A stretch of 33,389 bases of DNA from DASVXQ01 sp046727955 (GTDB lineage: Bacteria > Actinomycetota > CALGFH01): positions 1 through 33,389 of the forward strand of contig JBKPDO010000294.1 of NCBI GenBank assembly GCA_046727955.1, written 5' to 3'. The notes beneath the pieces were generated by a model that saw only the letters and a program-made list of their open reading frames with translations, did no database searches and was not told the origin of the DNA. The position numbers were made by a program, and so were the translations under genes. Shown here in pieces: positions 5,291-11,614 of the stretch (position 1 is its first letter; each line of letters opens with the position of its first letter).

Positions 5291-6357
5291 TCTGGCTGGA
5301 CCTCGCCGGCCTGGTTCTGGTCGCCAGTCGCACGCTGGACCTCGACGAGGAGGCGGTGCTGGGGTTGGCCGACCTCGACGCGGCCGAGTCGGTCCTGACC
5401 CTGGCCCGGGACGGCCGCGGCGGCCCCGCCCAGCAGGCGGCCATGCTGCTGGGCGGGCTGGTGCGCCGCCGGGTGTTCGGGCCGCGCAGCGCCGAGGTGG
5501 CGGTGATGGCCACCCTGCAGCTGCTGGCCCTGAACGGGCAGCAGGTCGGCGACCTCGGCTCGCCCGCGGCGCTGCGGGAGCTGGTCGCCGGCATCGCCGC
5601 CGGCCAACTTGGCACCGACGAGCTGGCGGCCTGGCTGGCGGAGCGGCTGCAGCCGGCCGCGGCGCCACGGCGGGCAGGACGGCTGCTGTCAAGGCGCGTC
5701 AAGGACTCCAGGAACCCAAAAGACCCAAGGCATGCCGACGATCGAATGGAGGGCGGGATGTTCGAGCGATTCACCAACCGGGCCAGGAACGTGGTCAAGC
5801 TCGCGCAGGAGGAGGCGCGGCGGCTGGACCACGACCACATCGGCACCGAGCACGTGCTGCTCGGCCTGCTCGGCGAGCCCGAGGGCATCGGCGCCAAAGC
5901 ACTGGTCGCGCTCGGCGTGTCGCTGGAAGCGGTGCACGCGGACGTGGAGCGGACCATCGGCAGGGGCGAGGGCGCGCCGACCGGCCACATCCCGTTCACG
6001 CCCAGGGCCAAGAAGGTCCTGGAGCTGTCGCTGCGCGAGGCGTTGAAGCTTCACCACAACTACATCGGCACCGAGCACATCGTGCTCGGGCTGGTCCGCG
6101 AGGGCGAGGGCGTGGCCGCCAATATCCTGGTCGAGTCCGGCGCTGACCTGCCCGAGGTCCGGCAGGAGGTGCTGCGCCTGCTGTCGACCGGCGTCGCCGA
6201 CCGGGCCGGCGCGGAGCCGCCCAAGGAGCGCCTGATCGCCGACATCGAGGCGCTCTACGAGGAGATCGTCCGGCTGGCCAAGGAGGTCGACCGCCTCACC
6301 GAGTTGCTGCGCGAGCACGGCATCGAGCCGGAGGAGGGCACCTCACGCTCGGCCTGA
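5287..6357 (+). CDS. Doc-like domain in one frame with a Clp_N protein (356 aa)
   Basis: Residues 1-122 resemble death-on-curing (Doc) toxins: VIWLDLAGLVLVASRTLDL, then AAMLLGGLVRRRVFGPRSAE and MATLQLLALNG. The Fic/Doc active motif HxFxDGNKRT should lie at 60-70 but reads R-R-V-F-G-P-R-S-A-E, so the catalytic His and the phosphate-binding loop are gone and AMPylation/phosphorylation is not expected. A Lys/Arg-rich linker (about 128-157) leads without a stop codon into residues 158-356: a double ClpC-type Clp_N module (FTNRARNVVKLAQEEARRLD, HIGTEHVLLGLLGEPEGIGA; FTPRAKKVLELSLREALKLH, YIGTEHIVLGLVREGEGVAA) and a C-terminal coiled-coil helix pair (ERLIADIEALYEEIVRLAKE). An internal ATG at 5758 with its own SD could make the Clp_N part (199 aa) alone. 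Whether the fusion is translated is open. Confidence 0.6.
   Translation: MIWLDLAGLVLVASRTLDLDEEAVLGLADLDAAESVLTLARDGRGGPAQQAAMLLGGLVRRRVFGPRSAEVAVMATLQLLALNGQQVGDLGSPAALRELVAGIAAGQLGTDELAAWLAERLQPAAAPRRAGRLLSRRVKDSRNPKDPRHADDRMEGGMFERFTNRARNVVKLAQEEARRLDHDHIGTEHVLLGLLGEPEGIGAKALVALGVSLEAVHADVERTIGRGEGAPTGHIPFTPRAKKVLELSLREALKLHHNYIGTEHIVLGLVREGEGVAANILVESGADLPEVRQEVLRLLSTGVADRAGAEPPKERLIADIEALYEEIVRLAKEVDRLTELLREHGIEPEEGTSRSA
5748..5760 (+). promoter_or_regulatory. Internal ribosome binding site and ATG of the Clp_N module
   Basis: GGAGGG, four bases, then ATG (5758) opens FERFTNRARNVVKLAQEE, the exact usual N-terminus of ClpC-type proteins. This argues that the Clp_N part was, or still is, an independent 199-residue gene and that the stop of the Doc-like gene has been lost. 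Confidence 0.55.
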
Positions 6358-6420
6358 CCCTCCAACCCACCAGGACATTTGCCTCGCCCCCCAGCCGGCC
6401 ATCCGCGGCGTTTGTGCCCT

Positions 6421-6540
6421 TCAGCCTCGCAAGAAGACCTCAAGCTCATCGACCACAAGATCAACGTCTACCGAGGCCGGCTCGCCGCCGGCGACGCCGA
6501 CCAACTATGGGCGCCCAACCGCCTAGCGGGTGCCCGCTGA
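6421..6540 (+). pseudogene. C-terminal remnant of a MerR-type regulator
   Basis: The frame SASQEDLKLIDHKINVYRGR then LAAGDADQLWAPNRLAGAR ends at TGA 6538-6540. Actinobacterial MerR regulators often end with a helix of the type DLxLIDxKIxVYRxxLAxGxADxLW. No start codon or HTH precedes it, as the Clp_N gene ends 63 bases upstream. The match is by pattern memory only. Confidence 0.4.
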
Positions 6541-6571
6541 GCAATTCGACAAGTGAGACCGGCCGGGCCGG

Positions 6572-6760
6572 CTACAAGACGGATTCGACCTGGTCGGTTG
6601 CGGTGCTGGTGCCCAGGTCGAGGTGGGTGTCCATGTCCAACCGGAAGCGGCCGTAGGGGTTGATGTGGCTCCAGAACAGCGGGGTCATCGCCCGGCGCGC
6701 GTCGGCGCCGATGCTGTCGTGGAACTCTGGGACCTCCAACACTGTCTGGAGGCCGCCAGG
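6572..6760 (-). pseudogene. Transposase C-terminal tail, Tn3-type suspected
   Basis: On the minus strand the end of a protein reads VLEVPEFHDSIGADARRAMT, PLFWSHINPYGRFRLDMDTH, LDLG and a stop at 6572. The ending 'TPLFWxHxxPYGxFxLDMxxRLDL' is one I associate with tails of large (Tn3-type) transposases. Upstream, sense jumps to another frame near 6740, and no catalytic part remains. The family is uncertain. Confidence 0.35.
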
Positions 6761-6777
6761 AGCCTCGCCAGCTCCGG

Positions 6778-6885
6778 ATGAGCAAGCGGGCGTTTGCGGC
6801 TGGCCCGATCACCTGCGGCGTGTGCGGCGAGGCGTTCGAGGACCGCGAGGACTCGGAGAAGGAGGGGCCAGAGCTGGCCGCCTGA
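6778..6885 (+). CDS. Short ORF with one CxxC pair (35 aa), doubtful
   Basis: MSKRAFAAGPITCGVCGEAF followed by an acidic tail, stop TGA at 6883. After the TGA the same frame continues with protein-like sequence (VGRHHQGRHYYWKQLCKFAR) before degenerating, so this may be the start of a longer zinc-finger-like gene broken by a nonsense change. It overlaps the antisense transposase remnant. No function can be assigned. Positions 6886-7076 hold nothing else recognisable. Confidence 0.25.
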   Translation: MSKRAFAAGPITCGVCGEAFEDREDSEKEGPELAA

Positions 6886-7076
6886 GTCGGGCGCCACCAC
6901 CAGGGCCGCCACTACTACTGGAAGCAGCTCTGCAAGTTCGCCCGGGTACGAGCCGGGTTCTCCCGATCCCAGCAACCCGGAATGGCATCACCGGGTCTGG
7001 GTGCCTCGCACCGCCGGTCAGTCGATGGATCCGGCCTCATGAGATGGACACCTGATGCTCACGGCGTCTCCTGCCT

Positions 7077-8132
7077 CTAGCCGAAGGTGAATGCGTAGGC
7101 CTGGACGCCAGGATCGAGGAACGTGATCTCGAACGTGCGCTCGGTGACAGGGCCACGCTGGCGGACGAGCTGGTACAGCCGCGGTTGGGTGACCGTGCCG
7201 TTGCCCTGGTCGTCGGCGTCGGTTCCGTGCGCAGCTCCCGGCGGCTGCCCGTCGATAAGCACGCGAAACCGCACGGGAGTCCCTCGCGCGGCCGGTCCCA
7301 TGACGAGGTGGAGGTCGCGGGCGTGGAAGCGGTAGGCGATCCGTCCGTCGGCCTGGTGCAGCACGATAGCCTGTCGCTCCACCGTCCAATCACCAGCCAG
7401 GGCCCAATGGTTGAGTCGTAACCGCGCAGGGGCGGCATAGACGTGACGCGTGTCTAAGACTGCACCACCGGGGGAGGCGAAGTTCTCGGTGCGCTCGTAG
7501 CCGACATAGTTTTCGGGGGATCGCAGGCTATCCCAGTCGGCGGCAGCTTCAACACCACTGGCGTCGACCGAAACCAGTTCATGGCCGATCCCGCTGATTC
7601 CGGCCTTGGTCAGCAATTGTTGAATGATCATTTCGGACTGTTCGTATTGACCCTCGCCGAACTGATGGTGTCGAATCTGTCCCTGCGCGTCGACGAAGTA
7701 GAGGGCTGGCCAGTAGTGGTTGTTGAAGGCAGTCCAGATCGCGTAGTCGTTGTCGATCGCGATCGGATAGTTGACCCGCAGGTCCGTGGCGGCTCGGCGG
7801 ACGTTGTCGATGTCGTGCTCGAAGTCGAACTCAGGCGTGTGCACGCCGATGACCACCAGTCCGTGATCCTTGTACATCTCGGCCCACGCGCGGACGTAGG
7901 GAAGGGTGCGGAGCCAGTTGATGCAGGTGTAGGTCCAGAAGTCGACCAGGACGACGCTTCCGCGCAGCCCGGCTGCCGTCAGTGGTGGCGAGTTGAGCCA
8001 CTCGGTCGCGCTGGCGAGAGAAGGCAACTCACCTTCAATGGGTAGTTGAGCCGCCGCCGGGTGCATCGTAGCGCGGAAGAGCTGGTTGGCTTTCGTGAGG
8101 AACGTCTTCCATTCGTTTGCATCCTGGTCCAT
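7077..8132 (-). CDS. DipZ-type redoxin domain protein
   Basis: 351 residues. The ATG at 8132 has AAGGAGGG just upstream, so the much longer open frame before it is rejected. Residues 35-185 are an AhpC/TSA-Redoxin thioredoxin fold: SVVLVDFWTYTCINWLRTLP (peroxidatic-type Cys70 in C-I-N-W), VVIGVHTPEFDFEHD, NYPIAIDNDYAIWTAFNNHY and WPALYFVDAQGQIRHHQFGE. Residues about 200-351 match the DipZ C-terminal module, a beta-sandwich (ENYVGYERTENFASPGGAVL, AIVLHQADGRIAYRFHARDL). There is no signal peptide. The second Cys of CxxC is Trp here; I recall CINW variants as common in this family. It could reduce disulfides or peroxides in the cytoplasm. It has no intact operon partner. Confidence 0.75.
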   Translation of the reverse strand: MDQDANEWKTFLTKANQLFRATMHPAAAQLPIEGELPSLASATEWLNSPPLTAAGLRGSVVLVDFWTYTCINWLRTLPYVRAWAEMYKDHGLVVIGVHTPEFDFEHDIDNVRRAATDLRVNYPIAIDNDYAIWTAFNNHYWPALYFVDAQGQIRHHQFGEGQYEQSEMIIQQLLTKAGISGIGHELVSVDASGVEAAADWDSLRSPENYVGYERTENFASPGGAVLDTRHVYAAPARLRLNHWALAGDWTVERQAIVLHQADGRIAYRFHARDLHLVMGPAARGTPVRFRVLIDGQPPGAAHGTDADDQGNGTVTQPRLYQLVRQRGPVTERTFEITFLDPGVQAYAFTFG

Positions 8133-8205
8133 CTGTCCCTCCTTCAAGGCGGGAAGGCGAGCTTGACGACATTTGCGTTGCGCGGCCGACGCGGGCGCAC
8201 GCCGA

Positions 8206-8427
8206 TCAGTAACCGTCGACCTCGACGACAGCCTCGGAGAAGGCCTGGGGTGCTTCCTGCGGCAGGTTGTGCTGGTACCACCATCCCCATTCCGCCCTCG
8301 GTGGCAACGGCAGCTGGTTGCGTTCGAGGTTGTTGATCGGGTAGCCGTTGACGGAGACGATGGCCTTGCAGCGCTCCGGCCAGAGCGCCGCGACGATGTT
8401 GGCTGTCCGCGCTCCCCAATCATAACC
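8206..8427 (-). pseudogene. Middle fragment of an epoxide-hydrolase-like alpha/beta hydrolase
   Basis: From 8427 down to the stop at 8206: GYDWGARTANIVAALWPERC, KAIVSVNGYPINNLERNQLP, EWGWWYQHNLPQEAPQAFSE. The GxDWGARTA nucleophile elbow region and WWYQ are typical of the middle of these hydrolases (the elbow D is the nucleophile in epoxide hydrolases). The rest of the gene should follow downstream but stops here. The C-terminal part lies upstream instead. Confidence 0.6.
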
Positions 8428-8665
8428 GGCTCTTCCCACGCGGCGAAGTGACCGCCCTTGTCGACCTCGTTGAAGTAGATCAGGGTTGCGATAGGCGCGC
8501 CGGGCCCATGTCTCCGGGGCTCGATAGATCTCCTCCGGAAATACCGTGATGGCCACCGGGACCGAGATCTCGGCGGTCTTCTGCGCGGCCGCAACAACAG
8601 CGCCTCGTCCGCCGTTCTCCCAGTACAGCCGCGCTGACGAGGTCGCGCTGTCGTCTCCAAGACCG
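8421..8665 (-). pseudogene. C-terminal fragment of an epoxide-hydrolase-like alpha/beta hydrolase
   Basis: From about 8665: DSATSSARLYWENGGRGAVV, SVPVAITVFPEEIYRAPETW, then, after a frameshift near 8490, IYFNEVDKGGHFAAWEEPVM. The SARLYWEN, FPxExxxAPxxW and catalytic-His GGHFAAWEEP motifs are the last third of the hydrolase family whose middle is encoded immediately after it. The order is thus permuted: end first, then middle. The two pieces meet inside the shared bases CCGGTTAT near 8421-8428. Confidence 0.6.
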
Positions 8666-8826
8666 AGCTGCTCGACCACTGCCGGGACACCTTCTACGAC
8701 GGTGGCCCGGCAGTGGTCGAGGTACTCGTGCACCGGCTACGCCGCAAGATCGACCATGCCGCGGGCCCGCCGGTCATCCGCACTCTCCGCGGCCAGGGAT
8801 ACCTCATCCCGGACGAGGCCCCGTGA
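8638..8826 (+). pseudogene. OmpR-type response regulator, only the DNA-binding end
   Basis: The plus strand reads VVSKTELLDHCRDTFYDGGP, AVVEVLVHRLRRKIDHAAGP and VIRTLRGQGYLIPDE, the winged-helix C-terminal half of an OmpR/PhoB regulator. A TGA at 8635 ends the frame upstream, and no start codon fits. The receiver domain with its phospho-Asp is missing; the sequence beyond belongs to the antisense hydrolase. Its stop overlaps the kinase start (GTGA), so this was the regulator of the downstream kinase. Confidence 0.75.
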
Positions 8827-10232
8827 ACTCCGGCGCACGGACCCTGCCACGCCGCTGGCCGCGTCCACGACCGCGCACATTGCGGACCCGTGTCACGCTG
8901 GTGGCCAGCCTCAGCATCACCGCCGCCATCGTGCTCGGCGTCGTGGCGATATACCTGCTCCAGATACAGTCGGTGCGCCGGACTGTCGACAGCCAACTGC
9001 GCACCTACGCCATCCAGATCGCGCAATCGGCAGGCAACGGCACCTGGCCCAAGACGCTGGCCCCCTCCAGCCTTGACCCGCACACCGAAGCGCAGGTCAT
9101 CGCCGCGGACGGCAGCGTACTTGCCGCCACCCGTACGCTGGCGGGCTTGCCGGCTGTCTATATGCTCCCACCCGGCTCGGACACACCCGTCCGGCAGAAA
9201 GCCGCAGACGGCGTCATACCCGGCGAGGTCCGGGTCGTCGCGCTGCGCACCACTGTCCACTATCGCCCGGTCACCATCATCACCGTCACCTCAACAGGCC
9301 TGTTCAACCAAGTCAATTCCGGGTTCGCGCGGCACCTCGTCATCGCCCTGCCCATCGTCCTCATCCTCGCCGCCGGCGTGATCTGGCTCGTCGTCGGCTG
9401 GGCACTACGCCCCGTGGACGGAATCCGCCGCGCTGTCACCAGCATCACCTCGGCCGGTCTGTCCCGGCGAGTCCCCGAACCCGGAACATCCGACGAGATC
9501 GAGCACCTAGCCAAGACGATGAACGACATGCTCACCCGGCTGGACGACGCCGCACGCCGCCAGCACCGCTTCGTCGCCGACGCCTCCCACGAACTACGTA
9601 GCCCACTCGCCGCGGTCCGCACCACCCTGGAGGTCGGCCTAGCGCACCCAGACCAGGCTCCGTGGCCGATCATCGCCGACCGCGCTGTCCAGCAGGCAGC
9701 GCGGCTCGAAGACCTTATCCAGCAACTGCTGCTACTCGCCAAAGCCGACGAACGACTCCTTGCCGCCCAGCGGCAGCCCGTGGATCTGGGACAACTCCTG
9801 CGCGACATCCGTGCCAGCGTCCTCCCCCACCGCCCGGACCTCGACCTGGACCTGGCCCCGGGCGTCGTCACCGAGGGCAATCCGGACCACCTGGAGCGGC
9901 TATTCCGCAACGTCATCGAGAACGCGCTCCGCTTCGCCCGCACTCGCGTGGTCGTCCGTGCCGCCAGCGCGGCGACGACCGTACAGGTCGAGATCCTCGA
10001 CGACGGCCCAGGCATCCCCGCCGCAGATCGCGACCGCATCTTCGACCGCTTCGTCCGCCTCGACAGCAGCCGGGAACGCGGCAGCGGAACCACCGGCCTG
10101 GGCCTGGCAATCGCCCACGAAATCGCCACCGCCCACAACGGGCAGATCACCGCCGCCGACAGCAAAGACGAGGGTGCCCGAATCGTCATCACCCTGCCTC
10201 GTGCCATGGCGAAATGCCAAGATGGAAGATGA
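8823..10232 (+). CDS. Sensor histidine kinase
   Basis: 469 residues, GTG start overlapping the regulator stop. TM1 about 24-46, extracytoplasmic sensor 47-168, TM2 about 169-192, HAMP 193-245, HisKA with H-box FVADASHELRSPLAAVRTTL (His256), N-box RNVIENALRFA (Asn366), G1 DDGPGIP, F-box DRIFDRFVRLD and G2 GTTGLGLAI. All catalytic elements are present, so the kinase should autophosphorylate, but the partner encoded before it lacks a receiver. It belongs to the EnvZ/CpxA-like group with a short periplasmic sensor; the ligand is unknown. Confidence 0.9.
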   Translation: MNSGARTLPRRWPRPRPRTLRTRVTLVASLSITAAIVLGVVAIYLLQIQSVRRTVDSQLRTYAIQIAQSAGNGTWPKTLAPSSLDPHTEAQVIAADGSVLAATRTLAGLPAVYMLPPGSDTPVRQKAADGVIPGEVRVVALRTTVHYRPVTIITVTSTGLFNQVNSGFARHLVIALPIVLILAAGVIWLVVGWALRPVDGIRRAVTSITSAGLSRRVPEPGTSDEIEHLAKTMNDMLTRLDDAARRQHRFVADASHELRSPLAAVRTTLEVGLAHPDQAPWPIIADRAVQQAARLEDLIQQLLLLAKADERLLAAQRQPVDLGQLLRDIRASVLPHRPDLDLDLAPGVVTEGNPDHLERLFRNVIENALRFARTRVVVRAASAATTVQVEILDDGPGIPAADRDRIFDRFVRLDSSRERGSGTTGLGLAIAHEIATAHNGQITAADSKDEGARIVITLPRAMAKCQDGR

Positions 10233-10345
10233 GACATCCCTGACACCCGGCCGCCGCTTTCGCAAAACCGCAGCGCCAGGCCATCCCAACAGCCCGAACG
10301 TCGCCACCCAAACGGACGCGAAAACTCGAGGCTACGTTATCGGCA

Positions 10346-10738
10346 TCAAACCATCGCAACAAGACCGCGACAGTTGAACACCTCGACGTCGCCGGCCTCG
10401 TAGAGGCTGAAGTCACCACTTCCGGCTGCTCCCGCGAATACGCCGGTGCCCCCCGTGACCGTGTACGTGCCCGTGCCGCTGTGCGGGTTTCCGTACGAGA
10501 CTAACGAACCCGGAGCGTTGTTGGAGTTACCGGCAAAGCAGTTGATCCCGCTCGCGGTAATGGCGAGGGTGCTTCCGTCGGCGAGCGTGATCGTGTTGGA
10601 CGAGGTGATAAGGGCGCAGAAGGAGAACGGGCCCTGGACGGGCGTGAAGCCGGTCACGGTCCCACTCAGGGTCGCCTCGCCGTAGCCCGCTACGGTACCG
10701 GTTGCGCAATAGTCGACGCTGCACGGCTCGGGAGCCAC
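10346..10738 (-). CDS. Beta-rich secreted-type protein (dirigent/AOC-like), N-terminus lost
   Basis: From the GTG at 10738: EPCSVDYCATGTVAGYGEAT, SGTVTGFTPVQGPFSFCALI, TLADGSTLAITASGINCFAG, then GTGTYTVTGGTGVFAGAAGS and GDFSLYEAGDVEVFNC. The 'GGTGxFAGAxGSG' repeat and alternating beta pattern recall dirigent/allene-oxide-cyclase-like barrels, which in actinomycetes are exported and disulfide-bonded; several Cys are present. No signal peptide is encoded, and a few protein-like codons (TFQRHFGQG) precede the GTG back to a stop, so the 5' end seems truncated. Function unknown. Confidence 0.5.
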   Translation of the reverse strand: MAPEPCSVDYCATGTVAGYGEATLSGTVTGFTPVQGPFSFCALITSSNTITLADGSTLAITASGINCFAGNSNNAPGSLVSYGNPHSGTGTYTVTGGTGVFAGAAGSGDFSLYEAGDVEVFNCRGLVAMV

Positions 10739-10771
10739 GCCTTGGCCGAAGTGGCGCTGGAACGTCGCTGC

Positions 10772-10978
10772 TCAGAGCGCCAGCGTTGTGGTCAGCCGCT
10801 GGTATCCGAATGGTTCGTGTCGGAGGGCCGACACCCCATACCGTAACCGGCACCGACCGTTGTCCCTCACTGCGAAGACTCTCCGACAGAATCCTGACAA
10901 CGCTGTGACAGCGCGCGGCACCAGGTCGCGGAGCTGTCGGGCTGAGCAAAGATGAGGCGGAGCAGCTGTCGTGGTCAC
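10772..10978 (-). CDS. Hypothetical 68-aa ORF with good SD
   Basis: GTG at 10978, overlapping the stop of the broken hydrolase (GTGA) and preceded by AAGGAG at normal distance. The product begins MTTTAAPPHLCSARQLRDLV and ends QRLTTTLAL. It resembles nothing I know; it may be the surviving start of a larger gene. Confidence 0.25.
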   Translation of the reverse strand: MTTTAAPPHLCSARQLRDLVPRAVTALSGFCRRVFAVRDNGRCRLRYGVSALRHEPFGYQRLTTTLAL

Positions 10979-11362
10979 GATGGGTCTCCTTGTTCCTGTT
11001 CCTGGGTCTGGAAGCGGGTGCCTGTCGAGGGTCGTGTCGCCTCGCTGTGGCGGGCCAGGAAGTCGAGGACGACATCCCGGAACGCGGTCCAGCCCGAGCG
11101 CCTCGATGAACGCCGCGCAGTCGTCGGCCATGAGGTCGTAACCGAGCCTCCCCTCCGGGTTGTCGGTGCGGCCGTGACCGCGGGAGTCGGGCACCAACAC
11201 GCGGTGATGGCGCGCGAGCGCGGGGACGTGGTTGGACCACATGAGGTGGCCGGTGACCAGGCCGCCGTGGAGCAGGACGACCGGCGCGCCTGCCCCGTGG
11301 TCCTCGTAATGAACCCGCAGCCCGTTGCACCACATGTGATTGCTCTGCACCTGATCATTCAT
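10975..11362 (-). pseudogene. Alpha/beta hydrolase with its middle deleted
   Basis: ATG at 11362 with AAGGGA six bases upstream. The first 95 residues are a normal alpha/beta hydrolase N-terminus: MWCNGLRVHYEDHGAGAPVV, LLHGGLVTGHLMWSNHVPAL, RVLVPDSRGHGRTDNPEG, DDCAAFIEALGLDR. At about 11085, where the nucleophile elbow GxSxG should follow, the sequence jumps, with a frame change, to FRDVVLDFLARHSEATRP, which looks like the last helix of the same type of enzyme, and stops at 10975. About 150 central residues with the nucleophile and acid are missing, so it cannot be active. Confidence 0.6.
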
Positions 11363-11439
11363 CGTCGTTCCCTTCGTGACGTCTGCCCGCGGTATTGGTC
11401 CGATCTCGGCCTCAGGCCGGCCGCCGCCCGGATCGGGGC

Positions 11440-11596
11440 CGTGGTCGGCCGCGGCCGCGCGGCACTCCCCCGGGTCCCAGGCGTTGGGCAGCACCAACAC
11501 CGGGCTGTCGTGCAGTGGGTGGAGAAGCTCTGCCTTCACACCGGGCGTCCGGCTTACGGGGACGAGGCGGAGCATCCAGACCGCGGCCGATTGCAC
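11440..11596 (-). pseudogene. N-terminal remnant of an isocitrate lyase/PEP mutase family protein
   Basis: From the ATG at 11596 the minus strand reads, after about 20 residues, KAELLHPLHDSPVLVLPNAW then DPGECRAAAADHG. The start 'L-H-x-x-x-x-P-L-V-L-P-N-A-W-D' is the hallmark N-terminus of the PEP phosphomutase/isocitrate lyase family. Nothing of the barrel or the metal site follows; the frame runs into the leader of the broken alpha/beta hydrolase. It lies 18 bases after the stop of the exporter gene. Confidence 0.5.
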
Positions 11597-11614
11597 CGTC
11601 GTGCACGAGCATCC

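Noticed and set aside
6778..7070. Second in-frame TGA read as Sec (after PELAA at 6883)
   Set aside because: No redox motif at the TGA, no supported neighbours, and the frame decays after about 30 codons. More likely a broken gene or chance.
7890..7935. Missing second Cys in the redoxin motif (C-I-N-W)
   Set aside because: Single-Cys CINW variants occur in this DipZ-like family as I know it, so this is not evidence of damage or novelty.
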